From assembly GCA_000151295.1 (NCBI GenBank), contig GG745342.1, forward strand, positions 265,417 through 329,416: a stretch of DNA of 64,000 nt, given 5' to 3'. This stretch comes from Allomyces macrogynus ATCC 38327. Its lineage: Eukaryota; Blastocladiomycota; Blastocladiomycetes; Blastocladiales; Blastocladiaceae. Below, piece by piece: positions 34,096-44,473 of the stretch. Both the position numbers and the translations under genes were made by a program. Under the pieces are notes generated by a model, which made no database searches, was not told where the DNA came from, and saw only the letters and a list, made by a program, of their open reading frames with translations. Position 1 is the first letter of the stretch. Each line of letters starts with the position of its first letter.

Positions 34096-37000
34096 GTTGC
34101 CAATGCGTGGGCGCTACTGCGTGCTCGTTTTGACAAGCGTTCCGCGCAAGCTCATCTCGCCAATGTCAAGGGGCTGTTCACGAAGCCCATGTCGGGCTCT
34201 GGTGCTGCTGCGGTTCGCAAGCACATTGCCGATTTGCAACGCCGTTTTGACGTGATTCGGCGCCATGAACGTGCCAAGTCGTCCTCGCATCTGTGCACCG
34301 ATTTTGCCGACTTGTTCTTGGTCCTCGCACTGCTCTCCTCGCTGCCACCCGAGTATTCGCCAACGGTGCTCTCCTTGGGCAAGCGCTATGAGGAAATGGC
34401 GATCGTCAAATTACAGACGATTCTCGAGGGGGCTGCCGACCAGCTAGAACGCAGCTCTGGGACTGAGACGCAGGCTCTTGTTGTGACAAAGCGCAAGGAT
34501 ACAAACGCCTGTCACAACTATGGCAAGATTGGTCATTATGTGCGCTTCTGCATGAACCGGGACCACCAGCACAAGGGCAGTCCTAAAACCACGAACTGGC
34601 GCAAAAAGAAGGGCGCGAATGTTGTGGCCAAGGACGGCGATGAACATGCAATGGTGCATTTGTCAGTGGACGAGTATGAGCGTTTGATGGCGTCTGCCCA
34701 TGGTACGGACGCCGCTGGTGTTGTTTTTGGTGCTGCTGAATTTGACGGATTTGCGCACTACCCGATTGTCGCCCTCTGCCCCGAAATCGTGAGACTTGAA
34801 CGTCAAAGCCATCAGGGCATGGCGACGCCGCCCGGCACGTACCCGCCCATCATTCATGTCGATGCATCGAATTATGAAGGACCGGATCCTCACCATCATC
34901 GTGCGCGCGCGCTGATGCCTTTGTCAGCGCGCGCACGTCTTGCACAGAGCCTGAAAGTCGACTCAGCCGCTGGCGTGCACTTTTGCGGCAACAAGTTGCT
35001 GTTTGTGACACTCAACGACATGTGGCCTGGCGAAGGGTTCCTCGTCTCACTGGGTGACCACCGCGTGTGCCATCCGATTGGTAAGGGCAAGATGCGGATC
35101 CGCACGCCTTCGGGCAACATTGTTCACATCGACCCAGTCTGGTACATTCCCGGTTTCAAGACGCTTGTCTCAGTCTCTGAGGTGTACGATCGGACTGCCG
35201 TGCGACTCATCTTCGGGGATCGAGACGTCCAGTTCATACATTGCGAGACAGGAGATCTGCTCGCCAAGGGCGTGCGGCATGGGGATACGTGGATTGTCCC
35301 GGGCGCGTGCGATAAGGGACCGACCAAGGATGCGCAGGTGCTCAACGTTTGGGGTAAGCGCCCTGTTGGTGCGCATGTCGCCGATATAGTCAAGAAGGTG
35401 TCGCTCACTGAGATGTGGCATGCACAACTACTTCACGTCAGTCATGATCACGTTTCGGCCGTGTGTACGCTCGAGCATGGCGTCAAGGACGACGTGGGTG
35501 TGGCCAAGCCGGTGCATGAGTGCATGACATATCTTTTGGCCAATGCGCGCAGCCAGCCGCATCTGCTGCGACATTTGCATGCGAACTGACTATGTGGCAT
35601 CCTCCACGCTGATTTGGCGTCGATGAAGACGGTTGGCATGGGGGGTGTCAACTACATTGCAACAGTCACAGACGAGTACTCACGCTGGTGCTTTGTGCTG
35701 CTTCTCCAGCGCAAGTACGACTTTGGACAGCTGTTTCTCGATTTGCTGAAGCACGCCGAATCGTTCTTCGGCGTGTCTGTGGGCCAGCTGCACAGCGACC
35801 ATGGTGGCGAGTTTATTGGCAACAGTTTACACTCGATTCTGCTCTCGCATCGCATGCACTTGTCGACAACTTCTCAGAACTTGTCAGAGTCTAATGGCCT
35901 TGCCGAGCAGACGCAGGTTGTGCTCAAGTCAATGGTGCGTGCGGCCATGACAGCTGCCAAGGCGCTGGATTCCCTCTGGCCAGAGTGTGTGTGCGTGGCG
36001 TGCTTTGTGCGCAACCGTATGCCAAGTGACTCGCTCAGTGGTCGCTCGCCATACCAGTTTGTTTTCGGCGCGTCTCCCAACATGTCGAAGTGCAAGGTGT
36101 GGGGCTCACTTGGTGGCACTGTTGTTCCGACAACGCAGGCGCGTCTGGGCATGTCCAGATTCGCTGCAGGTGTGGCGCGCATGGTTGGTTATGGAGACGA
36201 GTCGCTGTGGGTCACGCGCGATGGCTACCGCAAGTGGGACGGACAGAAGGTGTTTGTCACGCGCGATGTCAAGTTTGCTGAGCGGCTCTGTGTTGCAGAG
36301 TCGCGTGTTGTTGCTGGTACTCCTAGCACATTGCCATCGGCCAAGGTCAAGGTTGGGTCACCCATGCAAGTTGATTTGGGCTCACCGGACGCGCTGTCAA
36401 CTGTGGGCGATGGCGTTGGTGAAAATGACGTTGTTGAGGAGGAGTTCGCGCATGGTGCGCAGCGTGATCAAGTTCAAGTGCCTATGGCGGTTCCGGATCA
36501 ACTTCCTACAGTCAACCTGATTGCTGAGCTCCCACTGGTGGGGCCAGCGTTGGAGAGCGATATTCTGCAATCTGGCGAGAGACCCGGTTTGCCGCAGGTG
36601 GACCGGGAACCAATGGGGATCCTCGCGGACGTGGGGGAGCCTGGTCGTCACACCGATGAAGTGGAAGTGAGCGTTGGGGGTGTTGGTGCTGTTGGTGTTG
36701 AGTTAACCACTGCGCCAAAACCTGATCAAGGACAGCAGTGCTGGATTCACCATTCCAACAGTTGGACCTAATGCTCCGGCGCCTGTCGCGTGGCAATCGC
36801 GTCGTTTACACGGCCTACAGCCCAAGGTCACTCGCTGTTTTGATCCCAACTCCATTGCCCAAGTCTGCAGTACGCCCGACGTGGGGGAGGTGGATCCTGA
36901 ACCTTAAAGGGGCGTCGAACGTGCTGCTGATGCAGTTGAGAAAGTGCGCGCGTTGCGGTTGAATAGTGATTGCACTGACGCTTCGGCCCCTCTTGTTCGT

Positions 37001-37751
37001 TTCCTAGCTCGCCCTGGCGTTGATTCAGGCTCGCCCCTCTCCAGAATTGTTGATCTCGATTTGCTGATACTGTTTCTGCATGCGCACCCGGACTCGGATC
37101 TCAGCAAGTCTGTTGAGTCGGCAAGTGCGGTGCTCGCATGCGTTGCCGCAGCTCAAGTTGGCGCCCAGGGTGCAGTATGGGAACCCAAGACGGTCGAGGA
37201 AGTGCTAGCGCACCCAGACTGGCGCGTGCCAACATTTGACAAGTACAACTTGCTTGTTGAGAATGGGACATGGGTGCTCGTCAACCACCGCCCAGGCGAC
37301 AAGGTGATACGCTCCGGTTGGATCTTCAAGTGGAAACTCGGGGCAGACAGAAAGCCCGTGCGCGCCAAGTCGCGACTTGTTGCCAAGGGATACACGGCCA
37401 TTCCAGGCGTGCATTACATGGACACGTTTGCGCCTGTTGTGTCGTTTGACACGCTGCGTCTGATCCTGTCGCTCGCCGCTTATCTCAAGGTCCAGCCACT
37501 GCAGCTCGACATCAAGACGGCCTTCCTGTACGGTTACATCAAGGAGCGCGTGCTCGTGGAGCAGCCACCAGGCTTTGTCAACCAGAAGAATTCAGACAAG
37601 GTCTGCATGCTTGTCAAGGCGCTGTACAGCACCAAGCAGGCCCCGCGCATGTGGTTCTGCCATTTGGCCGATTACCTGATTTTGCTTGGATTCACAGAGT
37701 CCAAGTACGACAAGTGCCTGTTCATGCACAAGACGGGCAAGGGCGTGTGAT
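34096..37751 (+). mobile_element. Copia copy C4: plus-oriented, both ends truncated, decayed
   Basis: Starts mid-gag at the G2 LTR and ends mid-RT (before YVDD) at a copia LTR. The open pieces are 34189-35589 (gag, CCHC with CHNYGK replacing the normal second Cys, protease, start of integrase), 35614-36771 (integrase) and 36944-37750 (RT start). The TGA at 35587-35589 replaces CGA and is shared with C3. Other breaks lie near 36771-36944. Confidence 0.9.
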
Positions 37752-37938
37752 TGTCGAAGTGTTCGTCTCGCATTTGTGTTTCTTGTTTTTTGTCTTCCCT
37801 CATTGTTTCCTTGTTGGAGCTGTTCGAGTTGGATTCTTGTGTAAATGATGGTGGCAACCTAGGTTATGGTTGCCACCACCGCTGAAGTGCAGAGTGCACA
37901 CACCAAATGCATTCCCTCTCCCGTTCAACCTTGCGAAA
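37752..37938 (+). repeat. Copia LTR at a copia/gypsy junction (solo)
   Basis: 187 bp, TGTCGAAG to CCTTGCGAAA, plus orientation. Left flank is C4 reverse transcriptase; right flank is a minus-strand gypsy RT fragment. There is no target-site duplication and no neighbouring primer site or polypurine tract, so this is a recombinant solo LTR. Confidence 0.88.
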
Positions 37939-38173
37939 CATCATACGCGAAAAAGCGGATCCAGCGCCTGCGAGCCTGAATGGCATGACGGTGAACGCAA
38001 AGTTGCCAAGTGGGCAGGTGAACGTGGTCCAGACTTGCGAGTCTGGGTGAACGTGCAGTTGGTGGTAGCCGGAAGCAAGGTCACTTGGAGTGAAAATTTT
38101 CGCTTTTGCGACGCGAGAGCGGAAATCGTCGGAATGAGGGATTGGGTATGGATCGACAATCATGGCTGCATTG
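37939..38173 (-). mobile_element. Gypsy reverse-transcriptase fragment
   Basis: The minus strand reads DPYPIPHSDDFRSRVAKAKIF, then DLASGYHQLHVHPDSQVWTTF and FTVMPFRLAGAGSAFSRMM, the RT fingers/palm of the same family as G3. It is trapped between a copia solo LTR and the G3 5' LTR. Confidence 0.82.
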
Positions 38174-38315
38174 TGATGTGAAGCAGAGCTAAACATATCG
38201 CTCCTTTGCAAACCCGTTGTTGTTGTTGTTGATTCCCGTTTGTCATTCCATGTCTATAAACGCCCAAACGTACCTCTGGGTATGACAGGCTCGTTCCACA
38301 CTCGACACCATATCA
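38174..38315 (+). repeat. Gypsy-family LTR (5' LTR of G3)
   Basis: 142 bp, TGATGTGAAG...CCATATCA. The sequence after it (TTTTGATAGCGTC) is not a usual TGG-type primer site, so the priming mode is unresolved. Confidence 0.9.
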
Positions 38316-38496
38316 TTTTGATAGCGTCTGTCCGTGACGACTCCTCGCGCACGGCCGCTCAGTCCGCACCTCAAGGCCTTCACGGCTCCATCTCCTTCAC
38401 TACACTCTCGCGCTTTCCTCTGCATCCACGACAAATCTCTCGCCTTCACGGCACAATCTCTCTCGATACTCGATTCGCACACGTACCAACACAACA

Positions 38497-39246
38497 ATGC
38501 CGCCCAAGGCTTCTTCTTCCTCCCAACAATTTCTCGTTCTCGTGCCACGTTACGCAGGCACGACTGTCTCTGGATACGACGCGTTCATCGACGAACACTC
38601 TGGTGCAACTGCCACCACCTCAATTTCGTCGGTCCAACTCGATGCCACCAACGATACCCATGTCGCAGTTGTCAATAATGCTGTCAAGGAAAAGAGCTAT
38701 TGGCAAGTCTCGCATCATGGAACGCTCACCAAGCCGCACGTATCCGTTGGAAATGTGGCAGCGCAGTCTATCTGGATGAGCATGGGTGCCACTGCCACTC
38801 GTGTTGCTGCTGAAGCCGCCGCAGCTGCTGTCGCCAGTCAAGATCACTCAATCTCGGTCCAACGGGCCATGGACAAGCCAACGTTTGATGGCTCTCGTGA
38901 CATTGGTGCTCTGGACACATTCCAGCTCAAGCTCGAACTCTACCTCGACGGTTGTGGCTGGACCGAACAAGACAAGATCCGATTTGTTATTGGCCAACTT
39001 TCTGGCGAGGCGATTGCGTTTTGGCGGCGCACGGCGCAACCCATTCCGACAACGCACTGGACCGAGGTCATCAACACGCTCCGCACTTACTTTGTGCCCT
39101 TGACGATTGGCACCGACTCGTACAAGGCGCTCGAACGGTTGCGGCAGGGCAATACGCCCCCATTCGAATTCTTGAAACAATTTGACGGGCACGCCAGTCG
39201 TGTCAGCAACATGTCCGACGCCGAGTACTTCCGCCTATTGCGTTGA
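38497..39246 (+). CDS. Gypsy Gag protein (copy G3)
   Basis: 249 residues, nearly identical to the G2 Gag (about six amino-acid changes). It ends in RLLR-TGA-CGC. The downstream pol frame is the same frame, so only this UGA separates Gag from Pol. Confidence 0.82.
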   Translation: MPPKASSSSQQFLVLVPRYAGTTVSGYDAFIDEHSGATATTSISSVQLDATNDTHVAVVNNAVKEKSYWQVSHHGTLTKPHVSVGNVAAQSIWMSMGATATRVAAEAAAAAVASQDHSISVQRAMDKPTFDGSRDIGALDTFQLKLELYLDGCGWTEQDKIRFVIGQLSGEAIAFWRRTAQPIPTTHWTEVINTLRTYFVPLTIGTDSYKALERLRQGNTPPFEFLKQFDGHASRVSNMSDAEYFRLLR

Positions 39247-41166
39247 CGCGTTAACTCTCGAGCCCGTGAAGAACTGGCCCGCGCTCTCGGCCAGGTCCAG
39301 AAGGCGGGCGACAGACGTGAACACTTGACGCGCCAGGAGATCGTCCAGGCATTCCTCGAAGCGCACTCAATCGGCCACACCACGGGACTGGACGACCCCA
39401 TGGACATTGACCTGGCGGCTCTGAAGCCGCAGCCGACGTACCTCAACAACGTTGGCAACCAACGCACTCGATTCGGTTCACTGCGCCAGCAGTCTGACCG
39501 CACTCCAAGCAGCAACTTTGACCGCAACGACATTGTCGACTCGTACGGATGCCTGTACCATATGACCACGTCGCACGGCAACTTGCAGCGTCTCTCGCAA
39601 GGCGGTAACCCTCGCCGTGGTCGCTACGACGGTTGCCCGGCGGACCTACTCACCCGCATCAAGTCGCGTGGGAAGAAGGTCGAGGTCGCAACTGCTGGCA
39701 TTGAAGATTGCGTGTACAAGGTTGTCGATCATGTTCTGATGCAGATCGAAACCGACTATTCTGAATGCTCTGATGACGCAACACCTCAGCGCATTTCACT
39801 TGGCTCAGCACAAACGCGCTCGGTATTTGTGCACACGGCCTTGCTTGGCCCACAGCAAGCTCAACTTCGCGCCAAGATTGATTGTGCCAACTTTCTCAAC
39901 TCGTCGATCCTGAAACGCACTGGTGAGTCCAAGACTGTCGACGTTCAAGTTGACTGCGTTCCCGCAGATGGCCAGACCCGTGCTCTGACCAAGGGCGTTT
40001 GGCTCGATGTGCAAGTCGGAAAGTTCATCTCGCGCGAAGTCTTTTACCTGCTCAACGGCGCCAATTTCCAGGCCATCCTGGGCATGACTTGGCTTGCCAA
40101 CATGAACCCGGACATTGATTGGACAACTGGCGTCATGAAAAACCGACTCGGCGACGCATACTCTCGTCCGATACCTGGCAAAACGCCAGGGTGCAGCATC
40201 AGCATTGCTGCTGTCTCCATGAACGGTTTCCGCCGTGCTACGCGCAACGCTGATGGCCCAGTCTTTGCGATCGAGCTTCGAGCTGCCACCTCAAGCACCG
40301 ACTTTGCACCTGACATTAACCATCTCTCACCATCCGACCGCACAATCATCGAACCGATCCTGCACAAGTACAAAAATGTCTTGAACGGTTTGCCCAAAGG
40401 CTTCCAGCCGCCCGATCGTGGCCCGCTCGATTTGCAGATCCGACTCGCGCCGAACTTTGAGTACCCACGGCCTCGCATCCCTCGTCTATCGCCATTGGAG
40501 CACGAAGCACTGAAGAAGGAGATTGCATCGCTCCTGCAGCGTGGGGCCATCAAACCAAGCGACGCGCCGTTCGCTTCACCAATTCTGTTTGTCAAGAAGA
40601 AGAACGGCGATTTGCGCATGTGCGTCGATTTTCGCACCATCAATGCAGCCACGATTGTCGATCCGTACCCGATCCCTCATTCCGACGAGTTGCACTCTCG
40701 CGTCGCAAAAGCGAAAATTCACTGCGATTGACCTTGCTTCCGGCTACCACCAACTGCGCGTTCACCCAGCCTCGCAAGTCTGGACCACGTTCACCTGCCC
40801 GCTTGGCAACTTTGCGTTCACCGTCATGCCATTCGGGATCGCAGGCGCTGGATCCGCTTTTTCGCGTATGATGCGCTCCGTTCTTGGCCACTTGGGCGAC
40901 GAGTTCATTGCCTTCTACTTTGACGACGTCGTGATCTTCAGCGACACAATGGACGAGCACGCAAACCACTTGGACGCTGTCTTTGCTACTTTGCGCCTAC
41001 AACGACTCTACGCAACGCCCAAAAAGGCTTTCTACGCCAACGACCATGTGCATTTCCTGGGCCACGTCATTCGCCATGGCGAAATCAGCCGGGACCTGAA
41101 GAAAATCAAGTCGATTATGGATTGGCCGCTGCTCAAGACTCGCAACGATGTCCAACAATTCTCGGG
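39247..41166 (+). pseudogene. Gypsy pol (copy G3), protease and RT, frameshifted
   Basis: Open from 39247 to 40731 in the Gag frame. The protease region reads AKIDCANFLNSSIL, where gypsy proteases have a D-S/T-G-A centre. RT starts with SPLEHEALKKEI ... GAIKPSDAPFASPILFVKKKNGDLRMCVDFR. At about 40722 two T are missing (AAAATTC instead of AAAATTTTC, as the fragment at 37939-38173 has), which shifts the frame. RT then continues through YFDDV and the thumb to 41166. Confidence 0.85.
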
Positions 41167-41229
41167 TGCGTCCGCTCGGCAAGCCCATTTGACTCTGGCG
41201 AGTTCGGAGACGTTGTCGACAAGTGCATG
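41167..41229 (-). mobile_element. 63-bp copia integrase fragment left of gap
   Basis: Matches the copia integrase region around SPNSPESNGLAER. It joins gypsy RT without any LTR, directly before the N gap. Confidence 0.75.
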
Positions 41230-41329
41230 NNNNNNNNNNNNNNNNNNNNNNNNNNNNNNNNNNNNNNNNNNNNNNNNNNNNNNNNNNNNNNNNNNNNNNN
41301 NNNNNNNNNNNNNNNNNNNNNNNNNNNNN
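41230..41329. other. Assembly gap (100 N)
   Basis: A placeholder of exactly 100 N. Chimeric retroelement sequence flanks both sides. Confidence 0.99.
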
Positions 41330-44286
41330 TGGACCACGTTCGACTCTGCAACACAGAGCCGCTCAGCAAACTTGACATCGCGCGTGACAAACACCTTCTG
41401 TCCGTCCCACACGCGGTAGCCGTCGCGCGTGACCCACAGCAACTCGTCTCCATAGCCAACCATGCGCACTGCCACACCTGCAGCGAATCCGGACGCGCCC
41501 TGACACGCCTGCGTCGTCGGAACAACAGCGCCACCAAGCGAGCCCCACACCTTGCACTTTGACATGTTGGGTGACGCGCCGAAAAGAACCTGGTATGGCG
41601 AGCGACCACCGAGCGAGTCACTTGGCACACGGTTGCGCACATAGCACGCCGCGCGCACACACTCTAGCCAGAGGGAATCCGGCGCCTTGGCGGCCGTCAT
41701 GGCCGCACGCACCATCGACTTGAGCACACCCTGCGTCCGCTCGGCAAGCCCATTTGACTCTGGCGAGTTCGGAGACGTTGTCGACAAGTGCATGCGACGT
41801 GAGAGCAGAATCGAGTGTAAACTGTTGCCAATGAACTCGCCACCATGGCCGCTGTGCAGCCGGCCCGCAGACACGCCGAAGAACGACTCGGCGTGCTTCA
41901 GCAAATCGAGAAACTGCGGTCCAAAGTCGCTCTTGCGCCAGAGAAGCAGCACGAAGCACCAGCGTGAGTACTCGTCCATGACTGTCGCAAAGTAGTTGAC
42001 ACCCCCCATGCCGACCGTCTTCATCAACGCCAAATCAGCGTGGAGGATGCCACATAGTCAGTTCGCATGCAAATGTCACAGCAGATGCGGCTGGCTGCGC
42101 GCATTGGCCAAAAGACATGTCATGCACTCAGGCACCGGCTTGGCCACACCCATGTCGTCCTTGACGCCATGCTCGAGCGTACACACAGCCGAAACGTGAT
42201 CATGACTGACGTGAAGTAGTTGTGCATGCCACAACTCAGTGAGTGACACCTTCTTGACTGCATTGGCGACATGCGCACCAACAGGGCGCTTACCCCAAAC
42301 TTTGAGCACCTGCGCATCCTTGGTCAGTCCCTTATCGCACACGCACAAGACAATCCACATATCCCCATGCCGCACGCCCTTGGCGAGCAGATCTCCTGTC
42401 TCGCAATGCACAAACTGGACATCTCGATCCCCAAAGATGACTTGCACAGCAGTCTGATCGTACAGCTCAGAGACTGAGACAAGCGTCTTGAAACCGGGAA
42501 TGTACCAGACTGGGTCGAGGTGAACAATGTTGCCCGAAGGCGTGTGGATGCGCATCTTGCCCTTACCAATTGGATGGCACACGCGGTGGTCACCCAGTGA
42601 GACGAGGAACCCTTCGCCAGGCTGCATGTCATTGAGCGTCGCAAACAGTGACTTGTCACCGCAAAAGTGCGCGCCAGCGGCCGAGTCGACTTTCAGGCTC
42701 TGTGCAAGACGTGTGGGCGCCGACAAAGGCATCAGTGCGCATGCACAATGATGGTGAGGATCCAGTCCTTCATAAATCAATGCATCGACATGAATGACGG
42801 GCGGGTAAATGCCAGGTGGCATCACCATGCCCTGATGGCTTTGACGTTCAAGTCTCACGATTTTGGGGCAGAGGGCGACAATTGGGTAGTGCGCAAATCC
42901 GTCAAATTCAGCAGCACCAAAAACAACACCAGTGGCGTCTGCACCATGGGCAGACACCATCAAACGCTCATACTTGTCCACTGACAAATGCACCATTGCA
43001 TGTTCGTCACTGTCCTTGGCCACAACATTTGCGCCCTTCTTTTTGCACCAGTTCGTGGTTTCAGCGCCGTTCTTGCACTGGTGGTCCCGGTTCGGGCAGA
43101 AACGCACATAATGACCAATCTTGCCACAGTAGTGACAGGCGTTCGTGTCCTTGCGCTTCATCACAACAAGCGCCTGCGTCTCAGTCCCAGAGCTGCGTTC
43201 TAGCTGGTCGGCAGCCCCCTCGAGAATCGTCTGTAATTCGACGATCGCCATTTCCTCATAGCGCTCACCCAAGGAGAGCACCATTGGCGAATACTCAGGT
43301 GGCAGCAAGGAGAGCAGTGCGAGGACCAAGAACGAGTCAGCAAAGTCAGTGCGCAGGTGTGAGGACGACTTGGCATGTTCATGGCACCAAATGACGTCAA
43401 AACGGCGTTGCTAATTGGCAATGTGCTTGCAAACTGCCGGAGCACCAGAACCCGACATGGGCTTTGTGAACAGCCCCTTGACATTGGCAAGATGGGCTTG
43501 CGTGGAATGCTTGTCAAAATGAGCACACAGCAGGGCCCATGCATCAGTGACACAGGTGGCATCCGAGAAGACCAGCAGGAGTTTGGACGCAATGGCAGAC
43601 AGCAAAACAACCTTGATGATGCTCCAGATGCACGACTTGGCCTTGTAGCTGTTGTGGGGCATGCACGTCTTGCATTCAGCAGTGGCCAGACCATTCCAAT
43701 AGATCACGTTGGCAACAAACTTGACATCCAAGTCGAGCTCAATGAGTTTTTTGAATTGCACATCTGTCATTTCCTCTTGCTGTTCCAGCGACACGACCTC
43801 GAATTCGGCATCGACCATAACCTTGTAGGACTTGAGTTTGAACAGGTCTTTGAGCTGGTCAGCAGTCAAAAGGCCGAGAAAATGGTCTGCAAATGTCGGC
43901 CAGCGAGCCATCAGCCTTGAGCATCTCGATTGTCACTGGTTGGCTGGAGATTGGCGTCTTGACCGAGACAGATGAGGTCATGGTGACGGCCATGGTGCAG
44001 GTCGAAAGTTGGCAAAAATCATCGAAATCAAGTCGTAAAAATTGGCATTGCACTGTCTTGAGCTGATGCAGCACGTTTCGGGTGGTGGTGGTGGTTCGAG
44101 TTTTGGTTGTCATTGTCATCATTGTGGTAACGGATGGGTCCAGCGTGGCCCCCACTCGGACGGTTGGTCAAATCGGTCCGTTTCTTGCAGAAATCGGCGA
44201 GCACAGCAGCAGCGGGTCCACGATGAGGATATCAGCAGCGTTTGTTTGGTCCATGAGTGCTTGGGATGCACTTAGGGCTCATAACC
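41330..44286 (-). mobile_element. Copia copy C3: 5' half, decayed
   Basis: From the 5' LTR inward it holds gag (broken near 43900 and 43410), protease (DSAAGAHF), GAG-pre-integrase and integrase core, up to the CVAES region at the gap. The first 11 bases after the gap (41330-41340) match gypsy RT, not copia. A TGA at 42060-42058 is shared with C4. The primer site (44268-44286) has CpG-type changes relative to C2. Confidence 0.88.
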
Positions 44287-44473
44287 TTTCTCAAGGTTGA
44301 GCGGGAGAGGGAATGCATTTGGTGTGTGCACTCTGCACTTCAGCGGTGGTGGCAACCATAACCTAGGTTGCCACCATCATTTACACAAGAATCCAACTTG
44401 AACAGCTCCAACAAGGAAACAATGAGGGAAGACAAAAAACAAGAAACACAAATGCGAGACGAACACTTTGACA
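44287..44473 (-). repeat. Copia LTR (5' LTR of C3)
   Basis: 187 bp, TTTCTCAAGG...TTTGACA on the plus strand. It borders CpG-poor unique sequence on the right. Confidence 0.88.

Larger units (their letters stand above)
38174..41166 (+). mobile_element. Gypsy copy G3: 5' LTR, gag, protease, partial RT
   Basis: Plus-oriented. It has the 5' LTR (38174-38315), gag, a protease region and RT through the FYFDDVVIFS active site to NDVQQFSG, where it fuses abruptly to copia sequence near an assembly gap. RNase H, integrase and 3' LTR are absent. Confidence 0.9.

Noticed and set aside
21472..44473. CRISPR array or prokaryotic mobile element
   Set aside because: The repeats are LTRs with retroelement proteins; no short spaced repeats or cas genes.
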